The translations under genes were made by a program, and so were the position numbers. Shown in pieces: positions 34,205-41,630 of a DNA stretch of 64,000 nt (within the stretch, counting starts at the first letter, position 1; each line of letters starts with the position of its first letter). The DNA lies in the NCBI GenBank assembly GCA_905213155.1, contig CAJMHI010000002.1, positions 1-64,000 on the forward strand, written 5' to 3'. Source of the DNA: an uncultured Acidaminococcus sp. (GTDB taxonomy: Bacteria; Bacillota; Negativicutes; Acidaminococcales; Acidaminococcaceae). The notes under the pieces were generated by a model, which saw only the letters and a program-made list of their open reading frames with translations, was not told the DNA's origin and searched no databases.

Positions 34205-35395
34205 ATGCAAATTTCAAAAAGAACCCTTCATATTCCCACTTCCCCTATTCGGAAATTGGCACCCATTGCCAATGAAGTGGAAAAAACCAAAAAGGTGTAT
34301 CACCTTAATATCGGACAGCCGGATATTACTACCCCGGAAAATTTCTTTGAAGGCGTACGCAATTATCATTGCCGGGTGTTGGAATATGGCAAAAGCCAGG
34401 GGGATGCGCCCCTCTTGCGTTCCATACAAAACTATTATAAAGGCTGGGACATTGATTTTTCTCTGGATGATATTTACGTTACTAACGGGGGCAGTGAGGC
34501 CATTTCCTTTGCCGTTCAGGTTACCTGTGACGTAGGGGACAACGTTCTTTTATTCGAACCGTTCTATGCCAATTATAAAAGTTTTATCTACGCCTATGAC
34601 GTAAAAATCAATGGAGTTCCCACTGATCCTAAGACGGGGTATCGTCTTCCGGATGAAGAAACCATAGAAAAACATATTGATGCACGGACAAAGGCCATCC
34701 TGGTGTGCCATCCTGGCAATCCCACAGGGGTGATTTATACTCCGGAAGAAATGGACCGGCTCAGCCGCATTGCCCGGCGCCATAATTTGGCCATGATTGC
34801 AGATGAAGTCTACCGGGAATTTGTGTATGATGGGCAGTACAAGAGTTTTGCCCAGATGCGGGAGCTGGATGATGCCCTTATTCTGATTGACTCTGTATCC
34901 AAGCGCTATAGCGCCTGCGGGGCCCGGAGCGGGGCTGTGATCAGCCGGAACAAGACAGTCCATGCAGAACTGTTAAAGTGCTGTCAGGCACGTCTTTCCT
35001 GCCCGCGGATTGAGCAGGCGGGGGCGGCTGCACTTTATACCACACCCAAATCCTATTGGGTGGAAGTCAAAAAAGAATACGCAAAGCGGCGGGATTGCAT
35101 TCGGGAAGCCCTTGCGGCGATGCCCGGCGTCATCACTTCTCAGCCGAAAGGCGCCTTTTATGTTATGGCAAAAATGCCCGTAGATGATATGGAAAAATTC
35201 GCAGCCTGGCTTCTGACGGATTTTGCCATTGACGGGGAAACCGTGATGATTACCCCGGGCAACGGATTTTATGTTTCGGATCCGGAAAGCGGCAAGGATG
35301 AATGCCGATTGGCCTACGTGCTGAACTGCCAGGACCTGCAAAAGGCTATGCGGATTTTGGCGGAAGGATTACAGGCGTATCCGGGAAGAAAATAA
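34205..35395 (+). CDS. PLP-dependent aminotransferase (aspartate aminotransferase-like)
   Basis: A 396-residue fold-type I aminotransferase, class I gamma-like. The family start is seen as HLNIGQPDITTP, the cofactor-binding block as VCHPGNPTGV, and the Schiff-base lysine is Lys233 in DSVSKRYSACGARSG. It is clearly different from the aminotransferase two genes upstream. Substrate specificity is not predictable. The gene is followed by a strong terminator and is the last of its three-gene group. Confidence 0.86.
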   Translation: MQISKRTLHIPTSPIRKLAPIANEVEKTKKVYHLNIGQPDITTPENFFEGVRNYHCRVLEYGKSQGDAPLLRSIQNYYKGWDIDFSLDDIYVTNGGSEAISFAVQVTCDVGDNVLLFEPFYANYKSFIYAYDVKINGVPTDPKTGYRLPDEETIEKHIDARTKAILVCHPGNPTGVIYTPEEMDRLSRIARRHNLAMIADEVYREFVYDGQYKSFAQMRELDDALILIDSVSKRYSACGARSGAVISRNKTVHAELLKCCQARLSCPRIEQAGAAALYTTPKSYWVEVKKEYAKRRDCIREALAAMPGVITSQPKGAFYVMAKMPVDDMEKFAAWLLTDFAIDGETVMITPGNGFYVSDPESGKDECRLAYVLNCQDLQKAMRILAEGLQAYPGRK

Positions 35396-35408
35396 CAGGT
35401 TGTACAAG

Positions 35409-35438
35409 ACGGAACGGAAAGCACGTTCCGTTTTTGTT
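35409..35438 (+). terminator. Terminator after the second aminotransferase
   Basis: An 8-bp perfect stem (ACGGAACG at 35409-35416 with CGTTCCGT at 35424-35431) with a 7-base loop is followed by TTTTTGTTT. Confidence 0.87.
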
Positions 35439-35488
35439 TCATCTCAGGGGAACCTAAGACAGCAACTATAAGAGAGGAATAAGAACGT

Positions 35489-36735
35489 ATGGCAGCAGGA
35501 TTTACCCAATTTAATATCAGCTCTGCCTTGGTGGAAAAACTCCATCAAACAGGAAAAGACAGTCCTACACCTGTCCAGGAACAGGCGATTCCGGCATTAT
35601 TATCCGGGCGGGATGTTATCTGCCGGGCACAGACCGGCGTAGGAAAAACATTATCTTTTGTAATTCCTTTGTTTTCCCAGTTGGATATAGAAAAACACTA
35701 TGTACAGGCGGTCATTTTGTCCCCTACCCGGGAACTGGCACAACAGACAACCGGAGAGATCCGTAAGATTAACGGAGATCCGGAATTTTCCATTCTCACT
35801 GTTACCGGAGGCCGGGATTTTGAGGAAGAAAAGCGAAAAATTGGCGACCGCGCACAAATCCTGGTGAGCACGCCGGGCAGGTTGCTGGATCATTTGCGCA
35901 AAGGCAATACCAGTTTAGGGGCAGTCCGCTATTTTGTGCTGGACGAAGTGGATGAAATGGTGCGGCAAGGATTTGCCCAGGATATTGAAACGATTTTATC
36001 CCTTCTGCCTCCTGTACACCAGACCATGCTGTGTTCTGCCACCATGGACGAAGAGGTAAAAAAATCAGCCGTAAACTGACCAAAAATCCTCTATTGATTG
36101 ATGTGGATCCTTTGGCAGCTACTGCGGATACGGTTAAGCAGATCTGTATCAAGGTTAATGGCGAGCATAAAAAAGAAAGTTTGGCTACGCTGATTGAGCG
36201 GTTAAATCCTTTTTTGATGCTGGTGTTCTGTTTCAGCAAAGAGGGAGCCATAGCCTTGTGCGACTGGCTGCAGGAAAAAGGCTTTAATGCGGATGTGCTC
36301 CATGGGGATATGAGCCAGAATAAACGGCGGCAGGTAATGGAAAACTTCCGCAAAGCCAGACTCCAGATCCTGGTAGCCAGCGATATTGCAGCACGAGGGC
36401 TGGATGTGGAAGGCATTACTCAGGTGGTCAATTACGACATCCCCCATGATCCGGACTGGTACGTGCACCGGATTGGCCGCACGGGACGAGCCGGCAACGA
36501 AGGCACTGCCTATACCTTTTATACGGCTGAAGAGACTAAATGGCTGCTGAATCTGGAGAAAAAGCTCCATATCACCCTGATTCGGGAAAATCTGGCAGGG
36601 GAAACGGTACGCAGAGTCAGCAAACCACCCCGTCCCAGAAAAAAACGGGTTTCAAAACGAGGAAAATCCGCTGTAGGGCCCAATAAACGGGGCACTAAAT
36701 ATGCGGAAGCATCCCGGAAACAGAAACGGAAATAG
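35489..36735 (+). pseudogene. DEAD-box RNA helicase, split by a -1 frame change at an A7 run
   Basis: Two consecutive open frames together make a full DEAD-box helicase of about 415 residues. The first (35489-36079, 196 residues) holds the Q motif, Walker A AQTGVGKT, motif II DEVD (in place of DEAD) and motif III SAT. It then ends KKSAVN-stop. The second continues from about 36058 in the -1 frame, giving KKISRKLTKNP and then motifs V (ASDIAARGLDV) and VI (HRIGRTGRAG), to a basic tail. The switch falls on seven A (36058-36064), read in frame as A AAA AAA, a classical slippery heptamer. It may be a real disruption, programmed frameshifting, transcript slippage or a sequencing error; I cannot tell which. 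Confidence 0.8.
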
Positions 36736-36768
36736 GCGTCGTATTTTCTTTTAGCGTCGCCCGATCCA

Positions 36769-36777
36769 TGGTATAAT
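36769..36777 (+). promoter_or_regulatory. Extended -10 promoter for gltX
   Basis: TGGTATAAT lies 41 bases before the gltX start. No good -35 is visible, as is common with extended -10 promoters. Confidence 0.6.
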
Positions 36778-36817
36778 AATAAATTAGAATTTGAATCAAG
36801 CGGAAGAGGTGTCACAA

Positions 36818-38284
36818 ATGAGTGAAGTACGTGTACGCTTTGCCCCCAGTCCTACGGGGTATTTGCATATCGGAGGAGCCAGGACGGCTCTTTTCAACTG
36901 GCTGTTTGCCAAAAGCCAGGGCGGCAAACTGGTACTGCGGATTGAAGACACAGATATAGAACGTCTGAAAGAAGATTCTGTATCCCAGATTCTTCGCAGC
37001 TTACATTGGCTGGGACTTAGCTGGGATGAAGGTCCGGAAGTCGGGGGCCCACATGGGCCTTATTATCAGTCCCAACGGCTGGATCTGTATCGGAAGATCT
37101 GCCAGGAACTGGTGGACAGCGGCAAAGCTTACTATTGTTTCTGCTCTGCAGAAGAATTGGAAAAGCAGAGAGAGAAACAAAGAGCACTCAAACAACCTTT
37201 CCATTATGCAGGGACCTGCCGGGATTTGGATCCAGCAGAGGCGAAAAAGAGAGTGGAAGCAGGAGAACCCTATTCCATCCGCATTAAAGTGCCACGGGAA
37301 GGCACCATTACGGTTCACGATATGATCCATGGGGACGTTACCTTTAATTGGGATCAATATGACGATTTTGTCATTATGAAGAGCAACGGGATTCCTACCT
37401 ACAATTTTGCCGTGGTGGTGGACGACCACGGAATGCAGATTACCCATGTTTTGCGGGCCGAAGAACATCTGCCCAACACGCCGAAACAGATTATTATCTA
37501 CCAGGCATTAGGGTATGAAGTGCCGCAGTTCGGGCATATGCCTATGATTTTGGCACCGGATCGGAGTAAATTAAGTAAGCGCCATGGGGCCACCAGCGTA
37601 GAAGAATTCCGGGATAAAGGATATCTGCCTCAGGCGATTATCAACTATCTCACGCTTTTAGGCTGGGCACCTGGCAATGACCAGGAGATTTTCTCTCTGG
37701 AAGATACGGTCAAACAGTTTGACTTCAGTAAGATGTCTCGGAAAGCGGCTGTGTATGATGTGAAAAAACTGACCTGGCTGAATGGGCAGTACCTGTCTAG
37801 CCGGCCACTGCGGGAAATTGCAGATGCGGCAGTGCCTTTCTTTAAAAAAGCTGGTCTGATTGATGACAATTACCTGTCTTCTCATCAGGAGTATTTCGAT
37901 CATTTGGTGGATGTGGTGCGGGTACGGGTCAAAACTCTGGAAGAACTGGCCGATGGATCCAGCTATTTCTTTAAAGACGTGACCAGCTATGACGAAAAAG
38001 GTGTAAAAAAATCCTTCCAGCCGGAATCTGCGGCGCTTTTACAAAAATGCAGGGAAGCGCTGGCTGAGCTGCCGGAATTTACCTTGGAATCTACGGAAGC
38101 CTGCTATCACAAGGTGGCGGACGAACTGGGTACTTCTTTTGGAAAAGTGATTCACCCGAGTCGTTTGGCCTTGACAGGCCGTGTCTTTAGTCCGGGCATG
38201 TTTGATGTGATGGTGCTCCTGGGACGGGAAAAGACATTGGAACGGCTGGATAAGGCTATTGCTTTTATTAAAGCAAAGGGGTAA
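36818..38284 (+). CDS. gltX: Glutamyl-tRNA synthetase
   Basis: A 488-residue class I synthetase that charges tRNA with glutamate. The HIGH-type motif appears as YLHIGGARTALFNW and the KMSKS-type motif as RSKLSKRHGA (around residue 245). The C-terminal anticodon-binding helices cover about 330-488. Start at ATG 36818 has an AGAGGT site 7 bases upstream; a frame-consistent ATG at 36791 adds nine non-conserved residues. The gene is followed at 4 bases by a ROK kinase. Confidence 0.95.
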   Translation: MSEVRVRFAPSPTGYLHIGGARTALFNWLFAKSQGGKLVLRIEDTDIERLKEDSVSQILRSLHWLGLSWDEGPEVGGPHGPYYQSQRLDLYRKICQELVDSGKAYYCFCSAEELEKQREKQRALKQPFHYAGTCRDLDPAEAKKRVEAGEPYSIRIKVPREGTITVHDMIHGDVTFNWDQYDDFVIMKSNGIPTYNFAVVVDDHGMQITHVLRAEEHLPNTPKQIIIYQALGYEVPQFGHMPMILAPDRSKLSKRHGATSVEEFRDKGYLPQAIINYLTLLGWAPGNDQEIFSLEDTVKQFDFSKMSRKAAVYDVKKLTWLNGQYLSSRPLREIADAAVPFFKKAGLIDDNYLSSHQEYFDHLVDVVRVRVKTLEELADGSSYFFKDVTSYDEKGVKKSFQPESAALLQKCREALAELPEFTLESTEACYHKVADELGTSFGKVIHPSRLALTGRVFSPGMFDVMVLLGREKTLERLDKAIAFIKAKG

Positions 38285-38288
38285 GATC

Positions 38289-39191
38289 GTGGATAAATAC
38301 ATCTGTCTGGACATAGGGGGAACATCCATTAAATATGGCTTGGCAGACAGCCGGGGGCGACTCTTTAATAAGGACAGTATCCCCAACACTATTGAACAAG
38401 AAGGCGTGGATGTTTTCCTGGATCGGGTACTGGGACTGATTGCTTCCTATCAGAAATATTTCAAGGTCCAGGGGGCAGCCATTTCCATGGCCGGCATTAT
38501 CAATCCTATTAGCGGGAACATTGCTTATGCTACCCCGCATTTCCCCGGCCTGGGCGGGAAAAATCTGGCACAGATGGTTACGGAGATACTGCGCCTGCCC
38601 TGCTGGGTAGAAAATGATGTGAATGCAGCAACCCTGGGGGAATATTGGCTGGGAGCCGGCAGAGGGGCTGAGAGTCTTTTTTGTATGACGATTGGTACCG
38701 GAATCGGCGGAGCATTTTTGCTAAACGGGAAATTATGGCATGGCCATACCTTTTCTGCTGGAGAAGTGGGACAGGCTAAACTGGGCGGCAGAATTTCCTG
38801 GGAAGAAGCAGCGTCCGTCACGGCTTTGGTAGAAAAAACGGCCAAAGCCAAAGGCATTGATAAAGCCACCCTAAATGGCAAACTGATCTGTGATGCCGTG
38901 CGCCGGGGAGATAAAACCGCGGCCAGAATTTTGAGGGAGACCGTCCATCATTGGGCAGTTGGGATTGCTGGTGTCTGCCTGATGCTAAATCCTCAGCGGG
39001 TTATTCTAGGCGGCGGGATTATGGCCCAGAAAGAATTGCTGGAGCCCTTGCTGAAAAAAGCCTTAGAAAAAGAGCTGATTCCAGTGGTCCGGGAAGGAAC
39101 GGAATTTGCTTTTGCCGACTTGGGAAATGATGCCGGCTTAATTGGTGCTTTGTATAATTTCCTGGCACGGGAGAAAAAATACCATCTGTAA
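38289..39191 (+). CDS. ROK family sugar kinase
   Basis: A 300-residue ROK (repressor/ORF/kinase) protein without a DNA-binding domain, so a kinase of glucose, N-acetylmannosamine or a similar sugar. The phosphate-binding start CLDIGGTSIKYGLAD and the catalytic-Asp block WVENDVNAATLGEYWLGAG are present. The usual ROK zinc motif (CxCGxxGCxE) is missing; the equivalent region reads AKLGGRISWEEAASV. Start is GTG 38289, which has AAAGGGG in front; an ATG at 38259 inside gltX is less likely. The substrate is unknown. Confidence 0.85.
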   Translation: MDKYICLDIGGTSIKYGLADSRGRLFNKDSIPNTIEQEGVDVFLDRVLGLIASYQKYFKVQGAAISMAGIINPISGNIAYATPHFPGLGGKNLAQMVTEILRLPCWVENDVNAATLGEYWLGAGRGAESLFCMTIGTGIGGAFLLNGKLWHGHTFSAGEVGQAKLGGRISWEEAASVTALVEKTAKAKGIDKATLNGKLICDAVRRGDKTAARILRETVHHWAVGIAGVCLMLNPQRVILGGGIMAQKELLEPLLKKALEKELIPVVREGTEFAFADLGNDAGLIGALYNFLAREKKYHL

Positions 39192-39202
39192 AGAAATATA
39201 CC

Positions 39203-39231
39203 TTGACAGTGACTGTTAAAATGATTACAAT
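39203..39231 (+). promoter_or_regulatory. Promoter of the rplM-rpsI operon
   Basis: Consensus TTGACA at 39203-39208 and TACAAT at 39226-39231 are separated by 17 bases. Confidence 0.85.
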
Positions 39232-39237
39232 ATATAG

Positions 39238-39298
39238 GTATCACTTTGAGACTATGCCGTTAGCCCCGGCAGCATCCCAAAGACTCATCACTGGATAC
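39238..39298 (+). ncRNA. Structured rplM leader (L13 leader candidate)
   Basis: The untranslated leader of rplM can fold into nested stems: GTATC (39238-39242) with GATAC (39294-39298), CTTTG (39244-39248) with CAAAG (39278-39282), and TGCCG (39255-39259) with CGGCA (39267-39271). Firmicute rplM-rpsI operons carry an L13-binding autoregulatory leader, and this element has the right place and size. I cannot check it against a covariance model. Confidence 0.55.
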
Positions 39299-39330
39299 GA
39301 GTTTGTTAAAAGTATTTAGGAGGAATCAGG

Positions 39331-39768
39331 ATGAAAACATATATGGCTACTCCGTCTACCATTGAACGCAAATGGTACGTAGTGGATGCCGCCGATAAGA
39401 CTTTGGGCCGTCTGGCTGCCGAAGTGGCGAAGGTGCTCCGTGGCAAACATAAACCGACTTTTACCCCTCATATGGATACTGGTGATCATGTGATCATCAT
39501 CAATGCGGCACAAGTAAAACTGACCGGTAAAAAACTGGTGCAGAAAGTTTACTTCCGTCATTCCGGCTATCTGGGTGGTGACAAATATACCAAAGCAGGG
39601 GATATGCTGCAAAAAGACCCTGTAAGAATGGTAGAAATGGCTGTAAAAGGTATGGTTCCCCATAACCGTCTGGGCAGCCAGATTATCAAAAAACTGCATG
39701 TATACGCTGGTTCTGAACATCCTCATGCTGCACAAAAGCCTGAAGTGTTGACCATCGATATTCGCTAA
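39331..39768 (+). CDS. rplM: 50S ribosomal protein L13
   Basis: The 145-residue L13 is an early-assembling large-subunit protein. Sequence blocks [32 protein letters not shown] and GMVPHNRLG are characteristic, and length is normal. The ribosome site is a perfect AGGAGG. It forms the standard pair with rpsI 20 bases later, and is probably autoregulated through the leader at 39238-39298. Confidence 0.97.
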   Translation: MKTYMATPSTIERKWYVVDAADKTLGRLAAEVAKVLRGKHKPTFTPHMDTGDHVIIINAAQVKLTGKKLVQKVYFRHSGYLGGDKYTKAGDMLQKDPVRMVEMAVKGMVPHNRLGSQIIKKLHVYAGSEHPHAAQKPEVLTIDIR

Positions 39769-39788
39769 GAGGAGAGGAGAACTAGGAA

Positions 39789-40181
39789 ATGGCAAAAGTT
39801 ACTTATGATGCAACTGGCAGCCGCAAGAGCTCTGTTGCCCGCGTTCGCCTTGTTCCGGGCGAAGGCAAGATTGTGATCAACGGTCGTGAACTGGATTCTT
39901 ATTTCGGCCTGAAGACCCTGGAACTGGTCGTGAAGCAACCGCTGGAAGCTACCGAAACCGTGGGTAAATATGATGTATCTGCCAACGTAGTTGGCGGCGG
40001 TATCTCCGGCCAAGCTGGTGCCGTTCGGCACGGTATTGCCAGAGCTCTGCTGAAAGTAGATGCGGACTTCCGTCCCCTGCTGAAAAAAGCAGGCCTTTTG
40101 ACCCGTGATCCACGGGAAAAAGAACGCCGCAAATACGGCTTGAAAAAAGCAAGAAAAGCTTCTCAGTTCAGCAAGCGGTAA
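39789..40181 (+). CDS. rpsI: 30S ribosomal protein S9
   Basis: The 130-residue S9 is a small-subunit protein whose C-terminal tail reaches the P site. The blocks [16 protein letters not shown] and [19 protein letters not shown], and the invariant C-terminal end of QFSKR, are present. It is co-transcribed with rplM and followed by a terminator. Confidence 0.97.
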   Translation: MAKVTYDATGSRKSSVARVRLVPGEGKIVINGRELDSYFGLKTLELVVKQPLEATETVGKYDVSANVVGGGISGQAGAVRHGIARALLKVDADFRPLLKKAGLLTRDPREKERRKYGLKKARKASQFSKR

Positions 40182-40218
40182 TCTACACTGCATACTGCCG
40201 AAAATTTATCCAAAGAAA

Positions 40219-40253
40219 AAGCGCATTCCCAGACGAGGTGCGCTTCTTTTTTA
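40219..40253 (+). terminator. Terminator after rpsI
   Basis: The stem AAGCGCA (40219-40225) with TGCGCTT (40239-40245) is followed by CTTTTTTATT. Confidence 0.85.
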
Positions 40254-40271
40254 TTGGAGAGCGTATAAAGA

Positions 40272-40340
40272 TTAGCCAAATTTGTAGGTTTTTTGGTAGA
40301 AGGGTACACGTAGCGTACGCGTAGAGTACAAATTAGCTAG
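40272..40340. repeat. Imperfect inverted repeat with a GTAC-rich centre
   Basis: The outer arms TTAGC-CAAATTTGTA (40272-40286) and TACAAATTAGCTA (40327-40339) are inverted copies with a small gap. The centre contains the palindrome GCGTACGC (40313-40320) flanked by CGTAG and GTAC repeats. It lies between rpsI and the minus-strand toxin-antitoxin genes and overlaps the end of the small gene at 40333. It could be a terminator for that operon or the scar of a small mobile repeat. Confidence 0.4.
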
Positions 40341-40524
40341 GGTTAGAAAATGGTGGCTTGGTAATCAAAGCTGTCTTTTGCTGTATAGACTCAACATTCC
40401 ACGACGTAGAAGATTGGGTTGGTTTGCCCTTGACAGACTGGGTGCGCCGGGAGAGCCGCTTGGTTTTTGTGTCGGCAATGGCTTCGTTTAAGGCGCCGGA
40501 TAAGATGTCAAATGCCTTACTCAT
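40333..40524 (-). CDS. Small 63-residue protein downstream of the toxin gene
   Basis: A 63-residue reading frame starting MSKAFDILSGALNEAIADTK, 28 bases after the yoeB stop, with an AGGTGG ribosome site 8 bases before its ATG. The first 20 residues resemble the N-terminal helix of helix-turn-helix antitoxins, but the rest is basic, Ser/Thr-rich and contains no HTH. It may be a truncated antitoxin or a real small protein. The gene ends inside the inverted repeat at 40272-40340. Function unknown. Confidence 0.5.
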   Translation of the reverse strand: MSKAFDILSGALNEAIADTKTKRLSRRTQSVKGKPTQSSTSWNVESIQQKTALITKPPFSNPS

Positions 40525-40552
40525 GTGCATCACCACCTATGTGAATTGTATT

Positions 40553-40810
40553 CTATTCATAATGATTTTTACACGCAGCTATAATTATTGTGTCGTTGGC
40601 AAGTTTATAAACAATGCGATTGGAAGTGTCAATGCGGCGGCTCCACCACCCAGACAAATTCCCTTTAAGCGGTTCTGGTTTTCCAAGTCCTTCATAAGGA
40701 GTACGAAGCATATCCCGAATCAGCTGATTGATTCGTTTAAGCGTTTTTTTATCTTGTGCTTGCCACTCACAATAGTTGGTCCATGCATCTTGATACCATA
40801 ATAGTTGCAC
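40553..40810 (-). CDS. yoeB: YoeB/Txe family toxin (mRNA endonuclease)
   Basis: An 85-residue RelE-superfamily toxin that cuts mRNA in the ribosome A site. The sequence runs WTNYCEWQAQDKKTLKRINQLIRD, with the YoeB core blocks GKPEPLKGNLSGWWSRRIDTSNRIVYK and the C-terminal HYE, which carries the catalytic His and Tyr in this family (cited here in blocks). Translation starts at GTG 40810, one base after the antitoxin stop, with GGAGG inside the antitoxin's last codons, so the two are coupled. Confidence 0.92.
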   Translation of the reverse strand: MQLLWYQDAWTNYCEWQAQDKKTLKRINQLIRDMLRTPYEGLGKPEPLKGNLSGWWSRRIDTSNRIVYKLANDTIIIAACKNHYE

Positions 40811-40811
40811 G

Positions 40812-41069
40812 TTAGTCCTCCAATAATGAATGTTTCACAAGTTTGGCATTACCCGAATCAATCTCTTTCGTTACTTTTTCAAGATAGGAAATATTAGCTG
40901 GAGAATAAAACGGGTCTCCGATACGAAACGGGATGGATTGCTCGCGGATTGCCTGTTTAAGAAAGATATTGACTGCCGTGCTAAGATTCATACCCATGCT
41001 TTTAAAGAGAATTTGCGCCTGTTCTTTGACATCAGGGTCGATTTTAATATTGGTACTAACAGCTGTCAT
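40812..41069 (-). CDS. RelB/DinJ family antitoxin
   Basis: An 85-residue antitoxin with an N-terminal ribbon-helix-helix domain (STNIKIDPDVKEQAQILFKSMGMNLSTAVNIFL, residues about 4-37, typical of RelB/DinJ) and a C-terminal toxin-binding tail. It should neutralise YoeB and repress the operon. I choose ATG 41069, which has GAGGTGA 6 bases before it; a GTG at 41078 lies within that ribosome site. The mixed DinJ-type antitoxin with YoeB-type toxin is a common pairing. Confidence 0.9.
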   Translation of the reverse strand: MTAVSTNIKIDPDVKEQAQILFKSMGMNLSTAVNIFLKQAIREQSIPFRIGDPFYSPANISYLEKVTKEIDSGNAKLVKHSLLED

Positions 41070-41090
41070 TGTTATCACCTCTCTTGCTTT

Positions 41091-41119
41091 ATCTTACTAT
41101 GAAAATTGAAACAAATCAA
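41091..41119 (-). promoter_or_regulatory. Promoter of the toxin-antitoxin operon
   Basis: On the minus strand, TTGATT (41114-41119) and TAAGAT (41091-41096) are 17 bases apart. The -35 lies within TTGATTTGTTTCAA, a partial palindrome that could be the antitoxin operator. Confidence 0.5.
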
Positions 41120-41199
41120 TACGTTGTGTGCCTGATAGGCATAAGAAAACTCTCCTGGATACCTTGATTGTGAATTGCATGAGGATTCCCTGTCCCCTC

Positions 41200-41227
41200 T
41201 TGTCCTTTTTCTCCAAGATGGTACAAT
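41200..41227 (+). promoter_or_regulatory. Promoter of the glutaredoxin-like gene
   Basis: TTGTCC (41200-41205) and TACAAT (41222-41227), 16 bases apart, with TG one base before the -10 making it an extended -10. Confidence 0.6.
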
Positions 41228-41254
41228 CAAAGGAAAGAAGGAAAGGTGAGACGT

Positions 41255-41572
41255 ATGATTACTTTTTATGGAAGCAAAATTTGCATTGACTGCAGAAATA
41301 CGCTGGCGATTTTAAAGGCAAGAAAGCTGGAAAGCCAATTTCAGTTTGTGGATATTACAGAGAATACCACCAATATGAAAGCGTTCCTTACGCTGCGGGA
41401 CCATGAGGATGTGTTTGCAGCGGTACGGGAGGGAGAAAATGGCCAGTCTTTCATTGGGATTCCTGCTTTTGTCCGAGAAAATGGGACGATTACGCTGAAT
41501 TTTGATGAAGCCCTTTCCTGGCTGGGGGAGCCGGCCGTGCGGGAAGAAGAAATCGTGGAGAAAAAGGACTAA
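41255..41572 (+). CDS. Glutaredoxin-related thioredoxin-fold protein
   Basis: A 105-residue protein with the thioredoxin-fold start MITFYGSKICIDC, giving a CxxC redox pair at Cys10 and Cys13, and the cis-Pro region FIGIPAFV near residue 70. It is likely a dithiol glutaredoxin-like reductase. The N-terminal GTG at 41246 overlaps the ribosome site, so ATG 41255 is the better start. It is a single-gene unit, convergent with the glycosyltransferase gene and separated from it by a bidirectional terminator. Confidence 0.82.
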   Translation: MITFYGSKICIDCRNTLAILKARKLESQFQFVDITENTTNMKAFLTLRDHEDVFAAVREGENGQSFIGIPAFVRENGTITLNFDEALSWLGEPAVREEEIVEKKD

Positions 41573-41589
41573 CGGATAGAGGGTAAATG

Positions 41590-41627
41590 AAAAGCTTGTG
41601 CAGATAAAATTTCCCGCACAAGCTTTT
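41590..41627. terminator. Bidirectional terminator
   Basis: A perfect 12-bp inverted repeat (AAAAGCTTGTGC at 41590-41601, GCACAAGCTTTT at 41616-41627) lies between two convergent genes and has A/T runs on both sides. Confidence 0.9.
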
Positions 41628-41630
41628 ATA

